DNA from: Usnea hakonensis
Lineage: Eukaryota > Ascomycota > Lecanoromycetes > Lecanorales > Parmeliaceae
DNA length: 64,000 nt
Direction of reading: 5' to 3'
Assembly (NCBI GenBank): GCA_013423325.1
Contig: BLJB01000035.1
Span: 62,001 to 126,000 of the forward strand
Positions 9,943-20,681 of this stretch are shown in pieces. Below the pieces are notes generated by a model. The model made no database searches, was not told where the DNA came from, and saw only the letters and a list, made by a program, of their open reading frames with translations. Position 1 is the stretch's first letter; each line of letters opens with the position of its first letter. A program made the translations under genes and the position numbers.

Positions 9943-12460
9943 CTATCCCAACCCAGACAACGAGAAGAGCCTCAACGAGCTGTCGTCACTCGCTATAGCC
10001 AATTGCCTTTCGTAATGATCTGTCTCATCCGCAGAGTTTTTAGGGATGATGGGCCGCCATGCGAGACAAGTGACCGATCTCGAGGGTTGTAGACTATTCG
10101 ATTGGTTAGAATATCAAAACGGCAGTAGCAAACACGACAAGTTGCTTACGATTTGTGAAGCTCAAAGGTCTGCTTCACTGTCCAATCTGAAAATTGTAGG
10201 ATGTGGAGAGTGATACTACCCATCTCGGTCCCAAGTGCTACCAGAACGTTGTTTTGCGAAAGCCGAGAGGAGATATCGACCGATGTTACAGGAGAATCTG
10301 CTGCTATCGCTGCCGTGCATTCTGTACCTGTTGCGCTTATGCTCCATATCCTGACAATTTTATCTCTTCCAGCGGTAGCGAATGTCCTCCCGGCTTCCAG
10401 AGGAGCCCAACAGCCGTCGAGTATCATCCTCGAGTGGCCTTTGGGATTTGAGTGCTTCAGTGAGTAACATTCAGGTCGAACATGATCTCTTTCAAACACC
10501 ACCCACTGCCTGTCTCGGCCAACGCTCATAAGATATCGATCGTCGCTCGAGAAGCACAAAGCAGTGACAGTCAACGAATGAGCTCTCAAAGATGGCCTGA
10601 CCTCTCGCCAATTCTTGGTCATGTAAACGCGTATCACCGCATGGTCTAATGAGCTTGCTCGACATGCCGTAGCAATCACCGTGCCGTCGTGGCTGGAGGC
10701 AACTGCAGATATCTCAAAGCCATGGCCATAGAGCTTTTCTCTCTCAGGCCAGAGCGTATGCCTTGCCAGCTGATCCTCCAGAGGTAGGCTATCTATGTTG
10801 AGTGTCTGGCCAAGGCTTCGAGATGTCAGAGTTTGTGCATCGGCACGACCGTTAGTATTAGTCTCTTCGCCTGCATCAAGCTCGACTGCTTTATTCGAGA
10901 GTCCCAATACGGGGATTTGGGCAGCATCTGGAAAAATCTGCTCGTTGTTACTGTGTATTTCGCAAAGTGTGTCAAGTAGATTAGCTGTTGCCCGAGGCTC
11001 ATCGAATACGCGAAGAATCTTTTCATCAGCTCCAGAGACAAATTGTGTTTGGCCGATGGAATCTATGCACTTCAAATCATAGCCATGTATTTGTGGTCTT
11101 GCCATTTCGTGCCAAGAACGTCTAACTCCACGCTTCCACGCAGCATGCAATCGTGTAGTCTGATCTAAGCCAGTCGAAAGCAAATATGAGCCATCCTTCG
11201 ACCAGGCCATGTCGGCTACCGCTCTCGTATGTCCACTAATGCCACTTCCCTGCAGCCACCGGTCCTGGTCCCTGTCGTTGTTCCACATTCTCCAACTCCC
11301 TGTTCGACCAAGGCTTATCAGCTTCTCTCCATTCGGTGACCAGAGCCCAATGTAGAAGCCACCTGTACTTCCGGTTGCTGTGGTAGATCCCTTCTGCGCG
11401 CTGATCTCACCTAGTCGGATAGTGCATACCCACACGCCTGAACTCGGCTCGGATTCCCAGATTGCTAGAGAGTTATCCGCAGACGCAGAAAGCAGCTGGA
11501 GGCGCTCTTCGGTAAGACGCCAAGAAATAGTGTATATCCAATCTTCGTGCCCCAAGAGTAAAGCCTCAAATGTGATTGAGTACGAGTTGTGGGAAGTCTT
11601 GAGCTTGTGCGCCTTGTTCGACAAGGCCTTCTCGAGGTCCCTGAAAGCTGACTCCTTTTGGTAAGTGGATTCCTGGTTGCTTTGTGCTATGCGCCACAGC
11701 CTGATATACTTATCTTGACTTGCAGACGCCAACAAGAGCTCGCTATGCCCCATTCCAGACTCCTTTGTGATATCCAAGGAGCGTACCCAGCCTTCGTGAC
11801 CAGGTAGAGTAACTTGATGACTAAAAACACCATGGTCGGAAGCCACGTAAACCTGCACAATACTTCTTGTACCGGTTACAGCAAGTATAAGATCTTTCCC
11901 TGGACCTAGGGAATGCAATGCTAGGGCAAGGGGGAAGAATCTAGGTTTCGTCTGGATTGTCTGCACTTGCTTAACACTTACGCCTTCTCCTTGGCTCTCA
12001 ATACGCCATATCCTGATTGTTGCATCGGCAGAGCCTGAAGCAAAGACATCTGTTCCTTTGAAGACTGCCAGACAATTTACAGAACTCTCATGGCCCTCTA
12101 AAGTAGCTGCTAAATCGAATCCGGTGGGAGATGTCGCATTAGATTGCCATATCCGGATGGTCTTGTCTACAGAACCACTGATGATCGTTTGAGAGATGGC
12201 TTCTGCAGCCGGAAAGAATTTGACAGCATTTACGATGTCGCTGTGACCGTGTAACAAGGCCCTGAGGCCTTGGTGGTCATTATTCTGTCTGAACTGTGAG
12301 CGGTCCTGAATTGCCAATCAAAGATCAGTCATACCAAAGGTGACCAAATTGCTAAATTCCTATCTGCGCCAAAGGCAAGTAATCCACTTGCTGAATCCCA
12401 ATCAGCAGCGGATGGATGGCGATTGCCGCCAGCAGCAATATACTCAGTGTTCCAGTTCAT
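9943..12460 (-). CDS. ELP2: Elongator complex subunit Elp2, WD40 protein
   Basis: Scaffold of the Elongator complex, which starts mcm5/ncm5 side-chain synthesis at wobble uridine 34 of tRNAs. Three exons (12460-12335, 12284-10150, 10093-9943) sum to 2412 nt, 803 residues (yeast Elp2: 788). Exon 1 gives MNWNTEYIAAGGNRHPSA and ends IWSPL. I place its acceptor so that the intron is 50 nt (12285-12334), because the nearer AG would leave only 29 nt. The central exon carries repeated WD40 units such as GSVDKTIRIW, GSADATIRIW and ASASQDKYIRLW. The last exon is reached by a GTAAGC donor that overlaps an apparent TAA stop; it adds SVTCLAWRP and LAIASDDSSLRLFSL, the expected Elp2 C-terminus. Ending at 10146 would miss about 50 residues. 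Divergent from URM1. Confidence 0.95.
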
Positions 12461-13003
12461 CTCTTGCTTTTTCAAAAGAGTAGGTGTATACAGAATTGTA
12501 TTGAAGAGACGAAGAATGATGGCCTGAAAGGCCTCTTATTGTTTTTGAGCTAACGTACTTTACGAAACCTTGCGTCGGTCTCTGGGAACTCCGCGTAGAT
12601 ACAAGCAGGTCTTGTTGCGCAACGCATAGATCCCGACCAGACTCTCTACAGGTATTATCGAGTCAGATTGCAACGGCGACAAAGTCACAGGCTCAGGCTT
12701 TCATGTTTACATGACTCGTGACCCATATGCTGGCAAAGTCTTAGTAGACTTTCAGTACTCTCAGTAGTGCTTGAATCCTTGACAGCAAGACACGATGCAT
12801 GTAAGTAGCGTTCGTTTTGAACATAGTCCTGCATTATGAAGTACCTTATTTAGAGGTAGTGCGAGACGCTCGCTTGCCGCGTTTAGAGCAGTCGAGTAGC
12901 CGACCGCAAGAAATAAGTACTTAGCCTGTTGACTCGATTCTATGTTTCCGTATAATTCTTCGAGGGTCAAGCGTCTCTATTATACGTGTCCTTAGCTGTA
13001 GCA
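12461..13003. promoter_or_regulatory. Divergent promoter region ELP2 / URM1
   Basis: 543 bp between the start codons of two genes serving the same tRNA modification. AGTACCTTATT occurs near 12840. A small open stretch on minus (12970-12761) has no ATG and an upstream in-frame stop, and I do not call it a gene. Confidence 0.5.
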
Positions 13004-13460
13004 ATGGAGCCTATGTCGAACGATGAAGGGGAACTACGACTTATCATAGAGTTCACGTCAGTCGCATTAAATATTTCAACGATCTTCCTTCTAATCACTA
13101 GTCCTGATGAAGCGTAGGGGTGGCCTTGAATTGCTGTTTTCGAACCAGCGAAAGCATCAGATTGCTATACCGAGGACGGATGAGAATGGACGATCTGCAA
13201 ATCTAGCCTTTCTCGTAAGATATCTGTGCAACAAATTAATGGCGGATAAAAGGAAAGAGATGTTTGTCATGGACGGCACAGTGTCAGTGGATTGTGTCGT
13301 GCAATGCTGCGATAGAGATTTGGTCGAGCTGACAAGTTGCAGACGGCCCGGGATTCTAGTTTTGGTCAACGATGCCGACTGGGAGCTAGAAGGCGAGGAT
13401 CAGTACGAATTAAAGAGGAATGACAACATTTTGTTTGTTTCTACGCTGCACGGTGGCTAA
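13004..13460 (+). CDS. URM1: Ubiquitin-related modifier Urm1
   Basis: Urm1 is the sulfur carrier for 2-thiolation of wobble uridine 34 (via Uba4 and Ncs2/Ncs6) and also a protein modifier. Three exons (13004-13056, 13118-13282, 13343-13460) give 111 residues from MEPMSNDEGE; the second ATG (13013) would give 108, nearer the family norm. Visible family features are FTGGLELLFSN, the spliced DGTVRPGILVLVNDADWELEG block and the C-terminal LFVSTLHGG, whose terminal Gly-Gly is the thiocarboxylated end. The second intron (13283-13342) is exactly 60 nt with no in-frame stop, so unspliced RNA would encode a 20-residue insertion. The donor GTCAGT, not the nearer GTGTCA, keeps the frame and the family sequence. 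Confidence 0.97.
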
Positions 13461-13659
13461 AAGATCTTTCCTATTGGTAGTAGCAATTGCCTAATCCTCT
13501 ACTGTACATTACGCCTCCTGACACAGTTCAATCGATAAGATAATCTCTTGGCATTGCGTGAATGGATAGTCGACACTCCCATGAATAGTGGTAATACGGC
13601 CATGCGAAAAATTCCATGGTCAGTGTTAAAGTCTACAATGTCCTTAGCGATAGCTAAAT

Positions 13660-15381
13660 TTAACAGATCTGGTGGTTGATCAGACCTATCATCCTGGCTT
13701 TTGCTGCTTCTATGTCTACCTTGTTCGTATCCTCACGGGTTCGCCATTCGACGAATGCTGGCGAGAGGATGTCACCATAATCGGATTCCTCTACCTTAAA
13801 TACCTCAATCACTGTGGACCCCTCCCTTCTCCTTATTCGCCAAATACCACCGCTGTTAATTGTTTGCTTTAGCCCTGAGAAAGCATTAGCTGATAAAAAT
13901 CCTCAGAATACGAAGCTCTCACACTCGAGAAACGCAGCCGTGAATTTGATGCAAAGATTACCATCCCATGTCCCTTTGCCTTGTCGTTTGACCATTCCCG
14001 GAATATTTTTGGTTTCTAGCTCTTCAAGTCGTTGCAGAACTCCATGTTGACTGCGGAACCCCACGATGATCTTAGGTACCCCAAGTAAGAACGACTGTAT
14101 CCAAAATTTCAGTAGTTTGCGTTCGTATTTGAGCATGTCTTTGTCATTCGAGATCTCTGCTGAGGTCTTCAATTCTACCCAATTGATGGGATCATCCATG
14201 TTATCCGGCTTGCAGTCCCATACTGCGCAGCTGTGAGCAAGTGTTCGAGATGGCGGTCTACTAAGGTATTGACACAACGTACTCGCATCAACCTCGCCTC
14301 CAATGAGCATCTTGGCTTTGCCAACGCCAGTCTTCACCACAGAACAGTACTGGGCGTAGTTATTCACCACTACATCCTCTCGGTTTTCAATGAGTTCTCG
14401 CGGAGTCGCATCCCACTGGTCAGGAAGCACGGACAATGTCTCAAATTTATACCCTTAAAAGAGGAGATCAGCGAGCCCATGGTTTTAAGCAAAGCACCCA
14501 ACGTACCCCAAAAGCTCATCAGATCCTGTGAAGGAGCACCCGGCCGCGAGGGCTGAGAGTGCTGCTGCTTCCTCAATTCCAGCTTGTGCTCATGGTTTTC
14601 CTCAATGAAGCTGCAATAGTTGGTACCTGAGCGTCGCAAGCGCCCGGATCAGATTCACTTACATGCTATCCTTCATCAATCCAACTAGTCAGCCGGTATA
14701 CGTATTTCAAGCTATAGCTACCTAGGCTTGCCCACTTGGAATCTGGTGGCGTTCATCTCGAAGCTTTGAGGATCAGACCCAAATCTCCAAACCAGCAAGT
14801 GTCTTACCCGTTCATGTTGTCAAAGGGCGCCGCCATGATCTGTCAATACTTAATAGGTTTTGAATTTCTAAGTGGACGCACCCGAACCTTGGTCATCATT
14901 CCTCTTTCAAAAAATAGAGGTCAGCTTATTGATCTTAAGAGAAGACCTAAAGTAGCAGATAGTTCTATGCCCCGCGGCCTGAATTTTGATATCAACTAAA
15001 AGGAAAGGGCAAGGTGCTCTGAACTAAAACGAACCTCCATGTCACAAAGTCAGCAGTGGATTTGGTCGCAGTCCGCTTCTCAAGGTCCATAATAGTACTA
15101 AGGAGACTGTCCAAATGATCGTCCGCCTTATCATCGAGTTGTTGGAAGGTATCATATCCCCTCGAAAGGTCTGCTCCTAGTCTGGGAGGATAGTAATATC
15201 TAAGCGCCCGCTGGTCCAAATGGAAGACGTGGTCGTCATCGTAGGAAAAACAGGCAATTTCCTTGAATACTTTAAGCCATTTACATAGTTTGCAAGACTT
15301 TCGACGTACTTTCGGCCTCCGGATAACTCCGCTGGAGTCTACAAACCTGCTCAAGGGTTGAATAGCAAAGCTGTCCGTCAT
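13660..15381 (-). CDS. RAI1: Decapping nuclease Rai1 (DXO/RAI1 family)
   Basis: Partner of the 5'-3' exonuclease Rat1/Xrn2; removes aberrant or non-canonical 5' caps in the nucleus. I assemble eight exons: 15381-15310, 15261-15035, 14903-14888, 14839-14808, 14763-14722, 14610-14507, 14453-13923, 13874-13660. They sum to 1239 nt, 412 residues. Family blocks read in order: IRRPKEIACFSYDDDHVFHL, LRYYYPPRLGADLS, VTWRGMMTKIMAAPFD, FIEENHEHKLELR, YKFETLSVLPD, VVNNYAQYCSVV, WDCKPDN, INWVELKTSAEI, GVPKIIVGFR, GTWDGNLCIKFTAAFLEWL and GGIWRIRRREGST. The catalytic acidic residues are in WDCKPD, ELKTS and the metal-site motifs. One exon is only 16 nt. The first intron is 48 nt and stop-free in frame. The intron-rich structure contrasts with the single-exon genes elsewhere in this window. 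Confidence 0.93.
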
Positions 15382-15740
15382 TGCAAATGGAAGAGTGGTC
15401 TGTCAAATAATTAGGGAGAGGATTGGCCCACGCATTCACTTGGTGCGTATCGAAAGGGCGGAGCTACTGCTAGTACCATGCTCTTAATCTTAAAACCAGC
15501 TTCTCTTACTTCGACTCTGATGGATGCTGGTAAAAGAATGGTCGAAAACACACCACGAAGATAATGTACCTAGTTGTACTCGAAGTCCCTGCTAGTGGCG
15601 CGTCTAACGCGTCTATTTAATATTGTCTGCCATCAACCCTACCTTACTTAGGGCTCGGCCTTATCCTAGTTGAAGCACATCTGATTTCTCAGTGGATAAA
15701 GATCAACCACACACATAAACTTGTCGGACAAGTGAGTAAG
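15382..15740. promoter_or_regulatory. Divergent promoter region RAI1 / small unknown gene
   Basis: 359 bp between start codons. It contains AT-rich stretches and a TACCTAGTTGTACTCG motif near 15568-15583. No gene is seen. Confidence 0.45.
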
Positions 15741-16279
15741 ATGGCCTCAAAAACTTCAGCATCACGCCCAGCAGCGTCTAGTACTTCGAGTGTTCGCCGA
15801 AATTTGTTCCATCACACACTCAGCAGGCGGCCAACGAGTGCTTCGACGTCCACATCAGCTACAACGCTGCAAGAAAACCCTCAGGATGAGAGCTTGGATA
15901 TTGTGATTAAAGATCGTAATGGCAATTATCAAGTCGAAGTTCCGCATCTGCCGCCCCTGGATGAAGATCAGGCACAAGAGGAAGACTCAGGCAATGAGAA
16001 AGAGAGTACGGTCTGCCTTGTTCTGTTATTGGGAAAAGATGGTTGATTTATATACAGAACTTGATGCTAGGCTACTGGAGATGTATAAGGACAGGAGTCT
16101 ACAGCCACATGATCCGGCGGGTCAGTCTCCAACCAGTAAATCTACCTCTGAAGCAAGGCTAATCCCAGTGGGCATCAGAGCTCCTGAACGCGGTGCATGC
16201 CAGCCTGAGGCGAAAGGTAGCTTCGCTAGACGACGACAATTGGATCTTCGAGGCTGAACAGGAAGCAACCGGCGGCTAA
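15741..16279 (+). CDS. Small conserved-looking protein, function unknown
   Basis: Three exons (15741-16005, 16058-16120, 16179-16279) sum to 429 nt, 142 residues. The N-terminal third (MASKTSASRPAASSTSSVRR) is Ser/Thr-rich and likely disordered. The middle has IVIKDRNGNYQVEVPHLPP and an acidic stretch. The C-terminal half (KLDARLLEMYKDRSLQPHDP, then LLNAVHASLRRKVASLDDDN and WIFEAEQE) looks helical and reads like a conserved domain ending in an acidic Trp-containing tail. The exons lie in different frames, and only the acceptors at 16057 and 16178 join them; both pass over nearer AGs. I do not recognise the family; a subunit of a larger assembly is a guess. It converges on GET4, 107 bp away. 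Confidence 0.7.
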
Positions 16280-16386
16280 ACCTATGTCGCTATTGAACTG
16301 GCGTACGCAACAGTAGTCTGGATTGCCGTTCCGCAACTCACATGCAAAAGTACTTCAGCAGATGCCCACAATATCCTCTGTCCACA

Positions 16387-17648
16387 TCAGTCCACGGCTG
16401 GTGGCGGTGGAGCGTCCACCTTCCTGGGCTTTGGTTTTGGGCTTCCCCCAAACCCCATCAAGCTACCCATGACGTCCATTAAAGGGTTCCCTGGCCTGGG
16501 TATCCGTATTCCAAAGTACATCTCGCCTATCTGTGCCAACGCATCATCCCAGGTGCCAACCTCCTTCACATATGGTGCATAGTGCTTGGCCAACTGCTTA
16601 TACAAATCTGAACTCCCCCTTTGGACCGCAAGCAGGAGAAGACCAAGGAAATTGAGAAGAGGTATGGAAGGATAGACGCGCATGTCGGAAGAGGTGCTGC
16701 TGACTTCTTGTACGCTGAGTGATTTGTTGGAGGAGCTGAGGCGAGAGGTGAATATGAGATACGCCTTGTTGGCAGAGCGAAGGTTGCTGGTCAGGAGGTA
16801 AGGGAACACAGCTCTTGCAGCGTAGAGCGCAGCGGTGTGAGATTCATCCTGGGAGTACCATTCGTATTCGACTTTGGCAAGCTGCTCGGCAGAGTCTTTG
16901 GTACCAAGGGCAAGATGTCGCTCAGCATCGTATGGCTCGCCTTCTGCGGATTGCGGGGATAAGTTAATATTAGACTCAGAACGTACGTAGAAGTGGTAAA
17001 GGGATGCTTTACCTTCCGCAAACAAAGTCCCGGCTACGTGGTGCAACTCTGGGTCTCCGTTAGGATAGTCTCCAGCCTTGCCACTCCATGCAACCATATC
17101 CGATACAAATCTCTTCTTCGTAGGTTCGTTGGGCGGGAACGCCCTCAACAAGCTCAACAACTTCCCTGCATCCCAGTGAGTCAGCACTCCAGATGTCTGG
17201 TAAGATCTCCTTTCAATCTTCCAGCGGCTTAATCTCGTCTTGCTTTGCTTCTTTGCTTTTACGACAACACCAACATTCGCACGCACCTTTCTCGCCAGTG
17301 CCGCACCCCTTCTCTGCCTTGCCCAGTACGTCGACGAGAAAACATCCCAGGTCCCCACCGCTGCCACCTTGTCCCGCCTTCAGAAGAGCCAATGCGCCGC
17401 CATAGAGAATATCGGTCGCGGAGTCCCAGTCGGAAGACTTGACATAACGGGAAGCAACCACTCGCAATTGCTGATGTGCCTCGTAGTAATTGCCTTCTGA
17501 GATCCTGTGTGTTGGCAAAGAAGATCAGCAAAGGAAACGGAGAGAGGGTCTGACGCAGGACAAGAGTATCCGGGGCTTTTCGGGAATGAGGGTTTTACTT
17601 CTCTTCCTGTCTTGCAATTGTCTTTTGGATCTTTGATGATCGCGACAT
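16387..17648 (-). CDS. GET4: Golgi-to-ER traffic protein Get4
   Basis: Subunit of the Get4-Get5 complex that passes tail-anchored proteins from Sgt2 to Get3 for insertion into the ER membrane. Three exons (17648-17599, 17504-17287, 17165-16387) give 348 residues; yeast Get4 has 312. Exon 1 encodes the short MSRSSKIQKTIARQEEK. The second begins ISEGNYYEAHQQLRVVASRY, the typical first helical hairpin, and continues DSATDILYGGALALLKAGQGG. The third has LLSLLRAFPPNEPTKKRFV, EGKASLYHFYVR and IPLLNFLGLLLLAVQRG. All of this is an alpha-solenoid of the DUF410/Get4 type. The C-terminal tail (SPKPKPRKVDAPPPP) is Pro-rich and basic. Confidence 0.95.
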
Positions 17649-17933
17649 GGTGACAAGGCAAAGAAATCGAAAATTTCTTTTCTGGAGATAGATTTGATCT
17701 GTGTTGACTTTAACCAGAGGGTGAATCTGGCGTGTTCACTTGGCAAACTGCGAGCTCAACACAGAACGTCCACTACTAGTCTAAGGCATCTGGTAGTGGT
17801 AAGACAGTGTGTTTTGATTCTTTCATTTCATTCTACACTGCCCGTGAGGGTTCAAAAAATATCTCAAGTCCCATGTAAATGCTACAGTCCAACGCCTTGA
17901 TGCCGCTGAAAATCAGACGCGAAACAGGAAAAC

Positions 17934-19663
17934 TCATGCACATGCAAGAGCTACCCAAAGACAAGCAGCGCCAGCAAGAATACTGTACGGCAAATGCGAA
18001 GCAACGGCTCCACTCGTGCCAGTCGGAATTGATCCCCCTGTCACTGTACCAGACACAGCTGCAATCCTGGCACCTCCTGTTTGAGAGACGGACGCTTCAA
18101 TGGCGCTGCTTACTGGCGTGGCGTCTGGTACGCTGGCAGAGCCTGCACCAATTTCCACAACGTGGCTAGTCGTCGAATTGAAGTTCGTCTGAGCAAGGGA
18201 TATCTCATTGTTTGCAAGGTCATAAACTACGTAAGCCGAGCGGAGGAAGGTGTCGCCTAGAACTGAGGTTGAGCCTTCGGCAGGAGCAATACCAAAAAGA
18301 CAGACATTCTCGACATTACCACCGGAACTAAACGAGCGTTCACCATTATTGCCTGAATCGGGATCCTCTCGGCCTTCTTCGACACTGGAAACGCTTAGGA
18401 CTAGCTCGCTCATAGGAATGGAGATTGTTGGGGACGTGAAGGTAAAGTCTAGCGTGATGTTTTCATTGGCAAGGCCGCAACTGACAAACGCTGCTCCATC
18501 CTGTTGACTGTACTCAGCATCTAAGGCGGAGTATATTGCGGTCGTAAGGTCATTAGGTAGGTACGTCAAGCTGCTCCCGCTGTCCAGAATGACGGCAGTG
18601 GGAAGATCGGTGTTCAATTTTTGGAGCTTGCTCCCATTGGTGATGCTCATACTGCTCAGGGTGATGATAAGTTCCGCATACTCGTTAAATTCTTTTTGAA
18701 TGGGTAGCGTCTGGAGCTGGCCGGTGTACTTGTTTGTGTCCACGCCACCGAAAATGATTGACCCGGTATTGGCTTCCAGATCATCTAGCCACAAAGAATA
18801 TGCGTTTGATTTGATCAAACCAGCGTTAGCCATGGCTTGGGGGAGGTTCGCGTAGGATTTTAAGCTGGCCGTGTTGACCTGTGCTTCGTCTGCTGTGTAT
18901 CCTATTCCCAGAATTCCGTCCTCTGATGTTGACTGATAGCCAATGCCAAATTGCAAGCCAGTCAGTGTTTGTCCTCCAATGCTGAGTGTATCGGTGGCGT
19001 AGTCGCCTGCAGCTCCGGAGCCATCGATGTACGAGACATTGAAGTCGCTGTTCACAAATTTGTATGTGCTTGACGAGTTGGCATCATAGGTTCCTCCTCC
19101 CGAACAAGGATTCCCTCGGTATGCGCAGATCTCAGACGATTTTACATTTGCCCACAAATCGCTACTTCCGGTGTCGATATGAAGCCTGAGACTTTGAGCC
19201 GGGGTGCCGAGGCTGACGTTGGCATAGTACAGTGTTTCCTAGTTTAACAAGGTCAGCCAAGAAGCAATTGAAGTCTCAGCGGGCATATCGTCCGAAAATA
19301 TGAAAACGGGGCGGTATGTGCGCCTAAGGCAATGAGTTGCAAGGACGGGAAAGAAGTCATCCAGCGCTGGGTTTGAGGGCCCTCCACTCCAAGCCTCAAA
19401 CAAGGCCGGAGATACCAGCGCTTGTGATTGCGACTCTGCTTCAGAGAATGTATGGGAGAGTGCGAGCTTACCCCATTGTCCAGCGTCTCGGTAACAGTCT
19501 GCCTTCGGCGTAACGCATCTCTTTTGACAGGATTCTCTAATGCCTTCCTATGTGTAGCCAACCTCACAACTGCGGGTGATGCTTCGCGTTGAAAGAGTTG
19601 AACGGCTGCTGAGCTGCTGGCTAGACATCCTGCTACCAGAGCAGTGAAGGTTGAAACTCTCAT
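17934..19663 (-). CDS. Secreted, probably GPI-anchored aspartyl protease (yapsin/OPSB type)
   Basis: Pepsin-family (A1) protease with 498 residues in two exons (19663-19472, 19238-17934) separated by an unusually long 233-nt intron. It starts with a signal peptide (MRVSTFTALVAGCLASSSAAV). A propeptide with dibasic or tribasic sites follows (NPVKRDALRRR), suited to Kex2 processing. The two catalytic motifs are HIDTGSSDLW just after the intron and AVILDSGSSLTYLP; the flap region is YIDGSGAAGDYATDT. The C-terminus has a Ser/Thr/Gly-rich stretch and then SILAGAACLWVALACA, a hydrophobic tail typical of GPI addition. Likely acts at the cell wall or plasma membrane; its substrate is unknown. Confidence 0.93.
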
Positions 19664-20681
19664 GGTTTGATGGTGGGATGGTAGAGTAATGGAGGGGTAG
19701 TGAAATACCGAGATAAGGCGAATGAATTTTCATAAAGAAAGATGGGTATGCAGGGAAGAGGAAGTGGAAGTGTAAAAGGAAAGTTGATTGGAGTATATTA
19801 ACATGTTGGAGAAAGAAAAAGGAATAGAAAGACATTGTCTTGAAAATAAATGAGGACATGTAACCAAGCTGACGCGGCGAGTGTTATGGGATGTGAGATG
19901 CTATCACATTACTTGCAGTAAGCAGACGCTGCAAGCTGCAATGCAGCGTGGGAGGTGAGAGAGTGACCGGGAGAACCGAGGGAAAAGGGAATTGCCATTG
20001 GATCATATCCGCGTCAGTGTGGCGAAAGGCAGTGTTCATCAAACGTTTAAATCAAAGATATGAGACGCATGATCGAGTGCCTTACGTACTCCATGACGAC
20101 GCTCTTCCTGTGCTACCGTACGGAGGACTGCACTTTATTCATTCAGCCTTACGGAGGTATCTCAACTTCTGTCCTCTTACCAGTCGTACCCCGCCATCAC
20201 TCACCACGACCACAACTCAAATGAAGAAAGATTCCGCATCATACCAAGAGACAACTATCAGTCACCAATCAAGGATAAAATGACCAGGGGAACCTTGAAC
20301 AGGAGCCGAAACATATCGATTACTCAAGTTGTTTTGATGATAGTAATAGAGATAGAGTACGGTATAGAGTATAGACACTCTGACATGTCAAGTCTCCACC
20401 TGCTGATTCCGACCTCGAAGTAAATGGCAAAATATGCTTGTTCTTCCGGAATGGCTCATGTTTTCACTCCAGGTAAAGTAATTAAGTGAGGTAGTCTCTG
20501 GTAGTTCGAGGGTTGTAGACATTTCGTTTGTGACACTAAGTAAAAAAATGACTGCGGCCGAAATAGCTAGGGTCTAGGTTGCGCGTTCAAAGCGCGTCAC
20601 TTTCAGCACTTTCTTCATGTGGTACCAAATGACTCAAGTACCTTCTGATTTTGACACTCAATCCTTTCCGCAAGCGTCGCA
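19664..20681. promoter_or_regulatory. Divergent intergenic region protease / RFC4
   Basis: 1018 bp with no convincing gene. Purine-rich stretches at 19730-19860 are the CT-rich leader of the protease gene on the minus strand. A GAGTAC/GTATAGAGTA-rich part lies at 20345-20375, and AGGTAAAGTAATTAAGTGAGGTAG at 20471-20494 belongs to the dispersed GGTA-type motifs. Confidence 0.5.

Noticed and set aside
12761..12970. Minus-strand frame TLEELYGNIESSQQAKYLFL... upstream of ELP2
   Set aside because: Its protein text is attractive, but it has no ATG and an in-frame stop (TAG) just upstream. No donor or acceptor pair I can see supplies a start, and it sits in the ELP2/URM1 promoter.
16006..16178. Frameshift or pseudogene in the 142-aa gene
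   Set aside because: The apparent frame changes vanish with introns 16006-16057 and 16121-16178, and the exons then sum to whole codons.
20555..20610. Possible tRNA: GCGCG-TTCAAAG-CGCGT looks like a T arm
   Set aside because: No matching acceptor stem, D arm or anticodon arm can be built around it.
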